Shown in pieces: positions 1 to 8,997 of a DNA stretch of 64,000 bases. Location: NCBI GenBank assembly GCA_900551115.1, contig URUY01000006.1, positions 62,001-126,000 on the forward strand. The letters are read 5' to 3'. The notes beneath the pieces were generated by a model that was not told the origin of the DNA, did not search any database, and saw only the letters and a program-made list of their open reading frames with translations. Every line of letters starts with the position of its first letter. The first letter of the stretch is position 1. The position numbers and the translations under genes were made by a program. Origin of the DNA: an uncultured Lachnospiraceae bacterium (GTDB lineage: Bacteria > Bacillota > Clostridia > Lachnospirales > Lachnospiraceae).

Positions 1-340
1 GGCACTCCTTTTCTCTTCCGCTGACATGGTTTACACCTTCAAATATATCTGATTTGCAGTTATACCTGATTACGTCCCCCTGATAGAGCAGGTATGCCTC
101 GTTTACATGCACATTCCTTGCTGCCGGTACGCATTTATGAAAAGCATAGGGATTTACGGCCTCATACCGGGTATAACGAAGCAGATTCCTTACCATCCTG
201 CAGACCGTTTCCATTTCCCTGCAGATTTCACAGGGTACGCTCTCGTTTAAGTCGGTAATCATATAATCAATGAATTTTACGGAGGATATGTTGTTTTTAT
301 ACTGATATCTCTCCTTCGTCAGTCTGTCAAACAATTTCAT
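1..340 (-). CDS. SagB-type azoline dehydrogenase, N-terminal part (cut by window edge)
   Basis: An open frame begins with ATG at 340 and runs off the left edge, giving 113 visible residues. The stretch CVPAARNVHVNEAYLLYQG resembles the FMN-contacting N-terminal region of SagB/McbC-type nitroreductase-fold dehydrogenases, which oxidise thiazolines and oxazolines to aromatic azoles. The gene starts only 11 bases after the YcaO gene ends, so it belongs to the same operon. That position is what is expected for the oxidising enzyme of an azole-forming peptide cluster. The catalytic C-terminal half is not visible, so the assignment rests on the short motif and on context. A different nitroreductase-family member is possible. 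Confidence 0.6.
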   Translation of the reverse strand, partial: MKLFDRLTKERYQYKNNISSVKFIDYMITDLNESVPCEICREMETVCRMVRNLLRYTRYEAVNPYAFHKCVPAARNVHVNEAYLLYQGDVIRYNCKSDIFEGVNHVSGREKEC

Positions 341-351
341 ATATGCTGCTC

Positions 352-2115
352 CTATGGGAAGGGATGCGGGGTTCTGTTGATTTCTTCTGCTGCTATAGGC
401 TTCCTGCGGATTCCTGCTGCCACCGCTCCCTGACGTATCCTTTCCGGGTTAATCCTTTGGTTCTGCACCCCGAAGGTCATTGTCAGCATAGACGGCACGA
501 CTGCCTTGACACAATATAAATCCAGTTCCCTTGTAATGGGACTTTCCAGATATCCCAGATAAATATGCTTGTGGCATCTTCTTATCTTATCCACAAATTC
601 CGTCAGATAACAGGTCTGTTCCTCATTACGGTACCAGTCTGCAAAGCGCCGGCAGAAATCCACTTCCTCGGTGTTTTCGTAATATGGTTTTATATAATCA
701 AAGTTTTCATAAATGGAATAAAAGTATACATGGTCCTCCATGGAGCGTACTCCGTCAGGATTTCCTGCAAGCATTTTCAGCTTTTCGTCTACCGTTCCCC
801 CTGCAATGATTTTGTCATAGACATGGATGGAAGTGACTACCTCTGCCAGCGCTGCTTCCAATGCCTTTTCCGGATTTGGATGCGCGCCCGCCGCATTATA
901 GCACTTAACTCTCCCGTGATGCGTTTCATCCACAGCGGCTGCCCAGACTGCCGGAATACCGGATTCCATGGTAATATCGAATACCTTGATTTTATATCCG
1001 AGCTGTTCCATATAATTCACCACATTGATTAAATTCCGGTTTTTTATTCCCCGGATATTCAGATTCACAGGCGCAATCCGGTTATACCAATGCATTAAAA
1101 AAGCGTCTCTTTCTATTACTTCAAGCAATGCGTAAACTGCTGCTTCCTCAGGGGAACCGCCCAAAGCACAGCCGTTTGAGGTTTCATAAATAAAACGCTC
1201 CTCCCCGCTCACTAACTGACTGTCATAATAAAGCACCTGTTCCGGCATATATGCAAAGGAGCCGTCTGCCAAATCCATTACCTTCATCCATCGGTAAACA
1301 GCAGCTTCACTGTAAGGCACAAAGCCTGTTTTTAGTCCGTTTTCCTCTGCTGTGGCATTTAAGGTAAGCTCCTTTGGGTTTATCACAGGCTCTCCCTGTT
1401 TTTTTAAAGCATGGTAGCTTCCCGTCAGTCCCGGCTTTACATGGGGAACTATGGATGCATAGCGTTCCAGCATTTCAAATCCTGCGGAAATCTGGGATTT
1501 CTGATAGGTATCCGCCCTGCCGTAGGAATAATAACGGCTGCCCATCACCTGGGATTTCACATAAAACATAGGTATGATTTTGGCGTCTGCATCCCGCATC
1601 AGCTTTTTACCGATGCCACTGTGCATATGAAACAGCCTTGCCTTATTTTTGTCCGAAAAAATATCCCCGCCGTTCTTTATCCGCTTTCCCGGACAAAACC
1701 GGTAATCCCAATTCAGATTTTCAAAAAACTGACCGGTCTCCGGCAGATATTCCGTACAGATCGGAGAAAAATGCACCGGAAACAGCCTCGTCCCCAAATC
1801 CCTGCTGTTTACCACTGCCACAAACCTTCCGATTTCTCCCTCAAAGGTCTTTACATACGCCATCAACTCGTCCGTAATAAAATAACCGTTTTCCGTTGCA
1901 AATGCGCTTTCAATGATATCATAATAAAAGCTCTCGTTGTCCTTAAGGGACTGCAGAAAGCAGGCAAAGCAGGCTTCCTTTGAGGTATATCCCGAAACCG
2001 GACCTGCAAAAATATAATTTGCGGATACCACCACCGGAACAAACTGCGCCAGACTGGCTTTGTACTGCTGATACTGCTCTATAGAATGAATCGTAATGTA
2101 TTGCACCCCTATCAC
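352..2115 (-). CDS. YcaO-domain azole/azoline cyclodehydratase
   Basis: This 587-residue protein is the ATP-dependent enzyme that cyclises Cys and Ser/Thr side chains of a precursor peptide into azolines. The YcaO ATP/Mg signatures are visible: SAGFEMLERYAS near residues 210-221, and a second stretch at about 311-339 that holds NGCALGG and LLEVIERDAF. The protein ends in PHPFP, the proline-rich tail typical of azoline-forming YcaO proteins rather than thioamide-forming ones. Residues 30-60, with AGPV and CFACF, resemble the end of an E1/ocin-ThiF-like module, so it may carry a shortened partner domain at its N-terminus. It follows the E1-like gene by 2 bases and precedes the dehydrogenase gene. 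It is translated from ATG at 2115. Confidence 0.9.
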   Translation of the reverse strand: MIGVQYITIHSIEQYQQYKASLAQFVPVVVSANYIFAGPVSGYTSKEACFACFLQSLKDNESFYYDIIESAFATENGYFITDELMAYVKTFEGEIGRFVAVVNSRDLGTRLFPVHFSPICTEYLPETGQFFENLNWDYRFCPGKRIKNGGDIFSDKNKARLFHMHSGIGKKLMRDADAKIIPMFYVKSQVMGSRYYSYGRADTYQKSQISAGFEMLERYASIVPHVKPGLTGSYHALKKQGEPVINPKELTLNATAEENGLKTGFVPYSEAAVYRWMKVMDLADGSFAYMPEQVLYYDSQLVSGEERFIYETSNGCALGGSPEEAAVYALLEVIERDAFLMHWYNRIAPVNLNIRGIKNRNLINVVNYMEQLGYKIKVFDITMESGIPAVWAAAVDETHHGRVKCYNAAGAHPNPEKALEAALAEVVTSIHVYDKIIAGGTVDEKLKMLAGNPDGVRSMEDHVYFYSIYENFDYIKPYYENTEEVDFCRRFADWYRNEEQTCYLTEFVDKIRRCHKHIYLGYLESPITRELDLYCVKAVVPSMLTMTFGVQNQRINPERIRQGAVAAGIRRKPIAAEEINRTPHPFP

Positions 2116-2117
2116 CT

Positions 2118-3740
2118 CTAATCCACAAAATAGAATCTTCCTACATGCACTCCTGTTTCCTTTATCTGTACCTGACAGGGCCAGATATACTCATCTATCC
2201 TCTGTCCTCTTGCAAAGTAATACACTTTTAACCGCTCTAACGCTTCCTCTGCCGAAAGCTCTGCAAGCACTGTCCCTTCCCCGCTTACTGCAGACAGCTT
2301 TTTTCCCTGCTGTACCCTGTCTGTTCCGCTTTCCTGCATCATTCCGTCTGTCTGGCTCCCCTGCTGCACCCTGTCTGTTCCGCTTTCCTGCATCAGCGCG
2401 ATAAGCCTGAAAATTCCCCGAAGCAATTCCGTTTCTCCTTCATAGGTAATATCGCTTTCATACAGTATACTGCCGGCTTCCTCACAGACTGCCACGCTGC
2501 CTATTCCCTCTATGACGGAACCGGCATAATAGACGGACAGCTTTTTGCCGGCTGTAAGCATCAGATATTCCAGCCGTATCCGAAGCTCTATAGGCAGCAC
2601 AGCCACCCGGCTGTAGCTCTTCTCGCTTTTCGGAAGCAGCGAAATATAGCCCTTTGCATAATAATCATTTAAGGTACGCCCGCAGCGCCAGTTTGCCCCG
2701 GCTTTCTGATTCAGCGCCTTCTCCAGTCCGCTTATAAAGGCATGCAGTCCGGCTTCCGCATAATTTTCATGATAGGAAACGGCCTGTATATCTGAAAGCT
2801 CCCCGGCAAACGCCGCCTCATAGCTGCAGACAGGACACTGATTTTTGGTACTGTTTTCCTTATTGGTCCACTTTAAAATAAAAGGCGCGGTTTCTGCCAG
2901 TTTTTCCACCTCTGCCACTGCCTGCATCATGGGTACGTTCGGCATTTTTGTCCGGTTAAAATATTTTGCCTCTTCATATACCATCTCGGCAATATGAAAG
3001 GAATGAACCGTGGCATCCCCTGCAATACATAAAAAATTGCTGTTTTTGTGGTTTAAATAGCAGTTTGCAAAAAGAAGCATGATATTGATGGGAAGGATGT
3101 ACCCCCTCTGGCTGCATACGGAAGGCTCTTCCCAAACAAAATTGCGGAATTTTTGCAGGCTTTTTAAGTCATAGGACTTTAAATATAAAATGTAGACCGT
3201 AGAGCCCCGTTCCTCACACAGCAAAACAATATTGCCTGCATCAAGAAGGCCTTTGCATTCCTCCTCCGAAAAGCTTCCTATATAAAGTGCATCCTTTTCC
3301 TTATCCGCCATATCCTGAAAGCGCCTGCACAAAAGCCCCATCTCCTGCAGCCACTGATACAGCATATCCTGCCCGGACACATATATAGTATGGGAATCAA
3401 AATAGGCAAGCAGCCTTTCATAGTCTCCGTAATTGCTCATGATAAAGGATAAAAAGCCCTCTTCCAAAGGGTATTTCTCCCGAACGTCCTCCACCAGAAT
3501 ATGTTTGTCCCACAATACTTTAAAATACCTTAAACGGTCCGTTCTTTCACTTTCCGCCCACGTATCTGCAAGCTCCTCTGCTACACAGGGTTCTTTACAG
3601 CTTTTTATAATATCCTTCATGACACGATATTCTTTTTCCGTATTGGTTATCAGGAAGTTCTGCCCGTTTTTTGCAAGCACCGTGGCACTTCTTTTCCGGT
3701 CATAATAAATATCACAGTTCCTTGCATATACAACCTTCAT
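2118..3740 (-). CDS. E1-like / ocin-ThiF-type partner protein of the cyclodehydratase
   Basis: About 540 residues. The N-terminal 90 residues look like a small winged-helix leader-recognition domain, and the remainder resembles the divergent E1-ubiquitin-activating-like (ThiF) partner proteins that bind the precursor leader and deliver it to YcaO. Only one CxxC pair (CPVC) is evident, so a full zinc tetrad is not obvious. A longer reading from 3776 is open, but ATG at 3740 overlaps the stop of the upstream gene as ATGA and is the better start. Near the C-terminus the 12-residue unit MQESGTDRVQQG occurs twice, separated by a short linker (listed separately). Family assignment is by context and general resemblance, not by a strong motif. 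Confidence 0.65.
   Translation of the reverse strand: MKVVYARNCDIYYDRKRSATVLAKNGQNFLITNTEKEYRVMKDIIKSCKEPCVAEELADTWAESERTDRLRYFKVLWDKHILVEDVREKYPLEEGFLSFIMSNYGDYERLLAYFDSHTIYVSGQDMLYQWLQEMGLLCRRFQDMADKEKDALYIGSFSEEECKGLLDAGNIVLLCEERGSTVYILYLKSYDLKSLQKFRNFVWEEPSVCSQRGYILPINIMLLFANCYLNHKNSNFLCIAGDATVHSFHIAEMVYEEAKYFNRTKMPNVPMMQAVAEVEKLAETAPFILKWTNKENSTKNQCPVCSYEAAFAGELSDIQAVSYHENYAEAGLHAFISGLEKALNQKAGANWRCGRTLNDYYAKGYISLLPKSEKSYSRVAVLPIELRIRLEYLMLTAGKKLSVYYAGSVIEGIGSVAVCEEAGSILYESDITYEGETELLRGIFRLIALMQESGTDRVQQGSQTDGMMQESGTDRVQQGKKLSAVSGEGTVLAELSAEEALERLKVYYFARGQRIDEYIWPCQVQIKETGVHVGRFYFVD
2305..2395. repeat. In-frame tandem duplication inside the E1-like gene
   Basis: A 37-base stretch at 2305-2341 recurs at 2359-2395 with one mismatch, giving a 54-base (18-codon) period. 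Both copies encode MQESGTDRVQQG. The near-identity at DNA level suggests a recent duplication. It sits in a hydrophilic linker close to the C-terminus, so it probably changes linker length without breaking the fold. Confidence 0.9.
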
Positions 3741-4822
3741 ACCACAATCACCCTTTCGGTCATAATCTCTTCCCAATCAGTATCATATTTTTCCATAGTA
3801 AAGCGGACTATGGCATAGCAGCATAAATTTTTGTCTAAAAAATTTAAGTTCAGTACCGGCAGAATACCATAAAAAATATTAACTACGGAACGAAATGTCA
3901 GATGTATCCTGCCGCTGACAATCTTATGGAGCCTTTCATCTTTTAAAAATGCCTGATGAAAACGGCTGTCAATATCCTTTATATTCTGCTTCATCTGCTC
4001 TTCCTGCCGGGCCAGCTCATAATATCCCTCTTCATACAGGCCGCCGTCTTCTGCCAGTTCTTTGCTGTTTTCATAAATGGTTTCCCATACAGCCCTGTAT
4101 TTGCAAAGCAGGGCCTTTAAAAACGCCATCTCCTCAAACGCCTCCATACCAAGCTTTTCATATTCTGCTTCAAAGTACCGGCGAAATGCCTCTTCCTTTC
4201 CGTACTCTCTTGCAATGCCAAACACGCCTGCAATATTGGAGTAGTACATCATGCCGGCATACTTTTCCCCCTGTTCAAACAACTGCATGGTAATCTGATA
4301 CAGCTTTATCACAAACAAAAGCAGCTCTTTCTTCTCCCGCACTTTAAAAAGTGTCTCTTCTACAAGCGGCTGCAGCAGCATACGGCTTTCAAAATGCAGC
4401 CTTACATGCTCCGAAGAATTATAAACCCTCCTGTAATATGCCATATCAAGCGGCGCATCCTTTACCCGCAGATGGTTGTCTGCCAGGATTTCCACCCTAT
4501 CCTTTTTTTCCATTTTCAGAAGGTTGTCCTGGTTTTTTACATAACTGCCCAGATTTTCCGCAAGCTCCTCCCCCGTCCATTGCAGCTTTTTCCTGCGGCA
4601 GTATTTTTTTATTTCCCCCTCTGTTTCCTCTTTTAAAAGAGCTTTCCCATAATAGACAATCTCTGCATTAGGGCCGCCGTTCCATTCTCTGGTCACAAAA
4701 TACTGTCCGGGTATTTTACGAGAAAAATAAGCAAATACAAATTCTCTCAAAAAAGCTTCCTTCTCCTCTTCATTTCCGAAAAAATAAATATTCATTTTGC
4801 GAAAGCCTGACAAATCAACCAT
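3737..4822 (-). CDS. SpaB_C-like (small LanB / thiopeptide-type) protein
   Basis: 361 residues. The start of the protein (NIYFFGN, then QYFVTREWNGGP at about residues 40-51) matches the pattern of SpaB_C / thiopeptide-type bacteriocin biosynthesis proteins, and the C-terminal IHLTFRSVVNIFYG fits the same family. Members either eliminate glutamate from glutamyl-Ser/Thr to give dehydroalanine, or perform the [4+2] cycloaddition that makes the thiopeptide pyridine. Which of the two this is cannot be read from sequence alone. Next to the large dehydratase gene, elimination is the more economical guess. The start is supported by GGAGGG six bases upstream of ATG at 4822. The gene overlaps the next one by ATGA. 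Confidence 0.75.
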   Translation of the reverse strand: MVDLSGFRKMNIYFFGNEEEKEAFLREFVFAYFSRKIPGQYFVTREWNGGPNAEIVYYGKALLKEETEGEIKKYCRRKKLQWTGEELAENLGSYVKNQDNLLKMEKKDRVEILADNHLRVKDAPLDMAYYRRVYNSSEHVRLHFESRMLLQPLVEETLFKVREKKELLLFVIKLYQITMQLFEQGEKYAGMMYYSNIAGVFGIAREYGKEEAFRRYFEAEYEKLGMEAFEEMAFLKALLCKYRAVWETIYENSKELAEDGGLYEEGYYELARQEEQMKQNIKDIDSRFHQAFLKDERLHKIVSGRIHLTFRSVVNIFYGILPVLNLNFLDKNLCCYAIVRFTMEKYDTDWEEIMTERVIVV

Positions 4823-4837
4823 TGAATCCCTCCATTC

Positions 4838-7363
4838 TTAAGCATACAGCGTCTGCTCTATCTGATATTCGTAAATATACTCATCCTCTTTATTATCCGG
4901 ATATACCTCCTCTAAAATAAACTGCTCTTTATTCTCCATTTCCCGCAGTAGCTCCTGAAACAGCAGCGGGCTGGACATATCTATGTACTGCGGTTTTAAG
5001 GAGGTGCGCCCCATATTATAAAAATCAAAGCCGCCGCCGTTAATATAGGGTCTGATAAAAAAACGAAGCGGCAGCTCCTGCTCATAGAAATCCCGTAATA
5101 TCTCCACATACAGCTCCTCAGCCGGACGGGAAATATCATAAATGCTGTTTAACAGATACTGCGCCCTTATAAAGGTAATGCCGCCGTATTGGATTCTGGG
5201 TATATAATCCGCTATCAATACGTCTTTTTTCTCCGCATTCCAAAGATTCAGGTAAGCGGAATCAAATCTGGTAGAGGGCTGCATGCCGTTTATCGTCCTT
5301 AAGCAAACCGGCATCAGATTATATGCCAGACTGCCCAGATAGACGCCGTTCACCTCTCCTAACCTTTTCGTTCCGAGCTTTACCGTTTTACTCTCTTCCT
5401 CATAATAGAAATAACAGTCATCTATGGAGATATCCTGATCCGTCCTGTCGTTTCTGTCAGTCAGGTTTAAAACAAGACGGTCCTTAAACAGCGGCAGGTG
5501 GACATTGGCATTAAACCCAAAGCTTTCCGTAATTTCCAGCGGATTTTTACCAAAGGCCCGCAGGCAGTATGCCCAAAGCTTTTCCGGCGTTTCTGCAAAC
5601 AGCTTTAGAAACCGGGAAAAAAATAGAAGCTGCCCCTTATATACTTTGTTGACTACCATCCCGCCCTCCCGGTCAGTCTGGAAAAAAACAGTGGCAGAAT
5701 CAATGGCAAAGTCAAATAAATCCCGGTTGGAAGCCACCTCATTATCAATAAACTGTTTTATGTCCTGAGGAGTGCGGTATTGCTTTAAGCCTGCAATATA
5801 CTTGTACATATCCTGCTTCAGCTTGGATATACGCCTGATTTTATCGCAGGTTTCAAAGGCAATCTCACTGAAATTATCCTTCCAGACCTCGGAAAGGGAA
5901 GACGCCGCCTCCACAAAGAGCTTATATACCTCCAAGTCTCCTGCCTCAACCTGCCTGTTTCCGTATTTCTTAAAGAAATGCTCCCCGAACAACAGGTAGG
6001 TCAGCACGCCCTGATCGAAAATCTTAAAATATCTCTGTAAGTCAGCCATACCGCTTTCCGCAATATATTTTTGTGTAACCGGCTTTTTGGGCGTTTGATA
6101 TATGGTATCCTCATACATTATGATATTATGGGTAAACTCTCTTAAAACCAGTTTTTCTGTCTCCGTAAGAAGCGCATCCTGACGCTTTATAATGGCAAAG
6201 CGTTCCTGCCAGCCTGCGTGCGTAAAAAGCCTTACATTTTCCTCCATGCACTTAACGCGGCTTATTACTTCTGCCAGCAGATGGCTGTCATCATCCTTAA
6301 GCCTTCCTAATTTGCAGTAAAAATCTTCAAAAATATTACTTTTGGTATCGTCAATGGAAATATCCGGCGTCACAATATTGGTTTTTACAAATTTTTCATA
6401 GCACAGGTTTGCTGCCGTTTCCCGGGGCACGCCTGCTTCCGTAAAAAGTCTTACCATATCGGAAAAGCTTAAGGTTTTGTCTGCGTTCCCCTTCTCAAAC
6501 GCCTCTATCATGCAGGATACCGTATTACTCTTCTTTATCCCGGCGGTAACGTCCACCGTTTTATAAACCTTCCCCTTTTCATAATCCCTTTGAGATAAAA
6601 AAAGATAGCTGTCCCCGTAATCCCGGTATGCGTTCAGACGGTAGTCCACCTGTTCCGCAAAATATCTCTGCCCTAAAATGTAATCATATATGGCCTTTAC
6701 AATATAGTTGTTGATCTCACAGATACTGGCAAGCCCTCCGCCGTCCTCCTTATCCTGACAGGTTCTTTCAAATTCAAACAGACAAACCGAGGTTAAGTAC
6801 CCAAAGGGGCTGGTCTTCATGGCTGCTCTGGTAAACAATCTGATTAACTGATGATCCAGTTTCCTTATTTTAGCGTTATGTTCCTCCGGGGGCAGCTCCA
6901 GATATTTTTTCAATTTACAGTCAAAATCCTTATTAATCAGCGGAAGGGTGCGAAGCACGCCTTCGCTGCCTTCCACAAACCGCCTCAGATACTGTCTGTT
7001 AGAGGCAAGACACTCTATGTAGCATTCCCTGCAGCGCTCTTTTCCCTCTTTTTCTTCCTGCAGCCTTGCATTATATTCTGCAATTGCCGCCATACATTCC
7101 TTTGGCATACCGTCTTCTATGCTGTTAATCGGCTTTAATGCCGCCATTTTGCGTTTTGCCTTCAATATCACAGCAGCTTTTTCTTCCCCATACGCATGCT
7201 CCAGTACTGCCATGCATTCCTTCAGGACGGCGCTCCTTACAGAAACCAGCTTACGGTAATGCAGCACGCTGTCTAAAAGCTCCTTATGGAAAAGCCCCCT
7301 AAGCTCCCCTTTGGGAACGTTGGTACTGCGCTCCAGGCAAAACGGAAACAATGCTGTCTCCAT
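4838..7363 (-). CDS. LanB-type dehydratase, glutamylation domain
   Basis: 841 residues, the size of the stand-alone N-terminal domain of class I lanthipeptide dehydratases used in thiopeptide and goadsporin pathways. These enzymes use glutamyl-tRNA to glutamylate Ser and Thr of the precursor. The family motif R-x-x-x-x-PFG is seen as TRAAMKTSPFGYL near residues 178-190. The C-terminal region has PRIQYGGITFIRAQYLL, the expected family ending. The elimination domain is missing from this chain and is supplied by the next gene (3737-4822), so this is the split-LanB arrangement. A GGAG site precedes ATG at 7363. The gap to the permease gene is 16 bases, which indicates the same operon. Confidence 0.9.
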   Translation of the reverse strand: METALFPFCLERSTNVPKGELRGLFHKELLDSVLHYRKLVSVRSAVLKECMAVLEHAYGEEKAAVILKAKRKMAALKPINSIEDGMPKECMAAIAEYNARLQEEKEGKERCRECYIECLASNRQYLRRFVEGSEGVLRTLPLINKDFDCKLKKYLELPPEEHNAKIRKLDHQLIRLFTRAAMKTSPFGYLTSVCLFEFERTCQDKEDGGGLASICEINNYIVKAIYDYILGQRYFAEQVDYRLNAYRDYGDSYLFLSQRDYEKGKVYKTVDVTAGIKKSNTVSCMIEAFEKGNADKTLSFSDMVRLFTEAGVPRETAANLCYEKFVKTNIVTPDISIDDTKSNIFEDFYCKLGRLKDDDSHLLAEVISRVKCMEENVRLFTHAGWQERFAIIKRQDALLTETEKLVLREFTHNIIMYEDTIYQTPKKPVTQKYIAESGMADLQRYFKIFDQGVLTYLLFGEHFFKKYGNRQVEAGDLEVYKLFVEAASSLSEVWKDNFSEIAFETCDKIRRISKLKQDMYKYIAGLKQYRTPQDIKQFIDNEVASNRDLFDFAIDSATVFFQTDREGGMVVNKVYKGQLLFFSRFLKLFAETPEKLWAYCLRAFGKNPLEITESFGFNANVHLPLFKDRLVLNLTDRNDRTDQDISIDDCYFYYEEESKTVKLGTKRLGEVNGVYLGSLAYNLMPVCLRTINGMQPSTRFDSAYLNLWNAEKKDVLIADYIPRIQYGGITFIRAQYLLNSIYDISRPAEELYVEILRDFYEQELPLRFFIRPYINGGGFDFYNMGRTSLKPQYIDMSSPLLFQELLREMENKEQFILEEVYPDNKEDEYIYEYQIEQTLYA

Positions 7364-7379
7364 TGTATTCGCTCCTTCT

Positions 7380-8126
7380 CTACTTATCGCTTGAAAATCC
7401 CTTTTGCAGTCTGATGAGTATCAGGCAGATGACCACCCATACAGCCAGTGCCAGGATATTAATAAGCTTCTGCGGCTGTCCGTACCATATAAAAATCAAA
7501 ACCCTGTTCATATGATATACGGGGTTTATATATACCAGGTATTGAACCAGGCTTGGCATATTCTCTACCGGCATAATCATTCCCGAGGCAAATAAAACAT
7601 ATTGAAACCCGATAATCGTAAAGGGCATTACCTGTCTGGCATTGTGAAAAAAACCATGCAGCGCCAGACTGAGCAGCATCATAATCATTACCATAATCAC
7701 AAACCCCACAAAGAACATCACCATGTTATCACTTAAGGGAATGTGAAAGAGAAATACGGCAATTCCAATCATCTCAAAATATCCCAGCACAGAAATTAAA
7801 ATCCCTCTGAGCGCATAGGTCAGAACCAGATTATAAATGCTGATGGGCGATAAAAGCAGCCTTTTGAATATGCCGCACTGCTTATCCGTTACATACTGGG
7901 TTCCGATATTAAAAAACACCGTCAGGAACGAAATCAGAATCATGTACATGGGAATATACTGGGCAAAGCCTTCCATATTCTCATACATCTTTGCCATGGA
8001 GCCTGCATAAACCACAAAGAATATGCCCGGCAGCAGTAATATGGGCAGTGCAAAAAAGGGTTCCCGGAAAAAAATCACCAAATCATACCAAAATTGTTTT
8101 CCTATACTTCTAAGAGAAAGCTTCAT
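7380..8126 (-). CDS. ABC-2 type transporter permease
   Basis: 248 residues from ATG at 8126, with about six hydrophobic membrane segments (for example PILLLPGIFFVVYAG, MYMILISFLTVFF, VIMVMIMMLLSLAL). It resembles ABC-2 permeases used for export or self-protection in peptide-antibiotic clusters. A longer reading from 8225 is open but lies inside the ATPase gene and lacks a ribosome binding site. GGAGGAG in the tail of the ATPase gene sits just before ATG at 8126. With the ATPase it should form the export or immunity pump for the modified peptide. Confidence 0.85.
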   Translation of the reverse strand: MKLSLRSIGKQFWYDLVIFFREPFFALPILLLPGIFFVVYAGSMAKMYENMEGFAQYIPMYMILISFLTVFFNIGTQYVTDKQCGIFKRLLLSPISIYNLVLTYALRGILISVLGYFEMIGIAVFLFHIPLSDNMVMFFVGFVIMVMIMMLLSLALHGFFHNARQVMPFTIIGFQYVLFASGMIMPVENMPSLVQYLVYINPVYHMNRVLIFIWYGQPQKLINILALAVWVVICLILIRLQKGFSSDK

Positions 8127-8127
8127 G

Positions 8128-8853
8128 TTATTTTTCTCCTCCTTCCACAATTTTAAAGTAGGCATCAGAGAAAAAGGCTGCGCCCAGCTTCTCCTTAATT
8201 GCCTCCGGCGAATCGTTCTCCACAATCTTCCCCTTATTCAGAACAATAACGCGGGAACAATATTTGTCCACCTCTTCCATGGAGTGGGTAGATACCAAAA
8301 TCGTATTTATCCTTGATTTGTCCCCTTTTATTTTATTCCAGACTAACTGTGTCGCCTTGGGGTCCAGCCCCGTTGTCGGTTCATCCAAAAACACCAGCGC
8401 CGGATCATGCAAAAAGGCAATTGCAAGCAGAAAACGCTGTTTCCAGCCGCCTGACAGCTTTAAATACTTTACGTTCAGATACGGCTCCAGTTCAAAATAG
8501 ACAATAAGCTGCTTTACCTTTTCCCTGCTCACGTCATAAAATGCCGCAAACAAATCCAATGCTTCCCCCAGCTTTATGTAGTTATACATTCCGCCCTCCT
8601 GAAGCATTACGCCGATTTTTCTGCGGATTGCATCGACGCCCTTCTGCTCGTTCAGATTGTTGCCCAGGATATGAATATCCCCTTTGTCGGCTTTCCGCAA
8701 AGTCATCAGCATTTCTAAAAGCGTTGTTTTTCCCGTTCCGTTCGGCCCTACTACCGCAACCGTTTCCCCCTCGTTAATCCGAAAGCTGACATCCTCTAAA
8801 ACCACCTTGGAGCCGTATTTTTTTGTTAAATGCTCTACCTCAATAATTGCCAT
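8128..8853 (-). CDS. ABC transporter ATP-binding protein
   Basis: 241 residues from ATG at 8853, preceded by GGAGGGAAAA. Walker A is GPNGTGKT, the signature is LSGGWKQR (Trp where Gln is usual), Walker B is ALVFLDEPT and the switch His is in STHSMEE. This is a CcmA/DRA-type subunit of an ABC-2 exporter, and it pairs with the permease that starts one base after its stop. Upstream in-frame ATGs up to 8913 exist but are not needed. The first enzyme-side gene after the precursor peptide being a transporter is common in antimicrobial peptide operons. Confidence 0.9.
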   Translation of the reverse strand: MAIIEVEHLTKKYGSKVVLEDVSFRINEGETVAVVGPNGTGKTTLLEMLMTLRKADKGDIHILGNNLNEQKGVDAIRRKIGVMLQEGGMYNYIKLGEALDLFAAFYDVSREKVKQLIVYFELEPYLNVKYLKLSGGWKQRFLLAIAFLHDPALVFLDEPTTGLDPKATQLVWNKIKGDKSRINTILVSTHSMEEVDKYCSRVIVLNKGKIVENDSPEAIKEKLGAAFFSDAYFKIVEGGEK

Positions 8854-8997
8854 TTTTCCCTCCATGCCGGAGCATTTTTGCAACCTTACCGCAAAACCAT
8901 TACAATCCTGCATCCTTAAAAATTAACTTTGCGCAAGTACCTCGGGAAAACCAGTGGAAAGCTTACCCGTTTATATCAATTGTGAAATACTCAAAAA

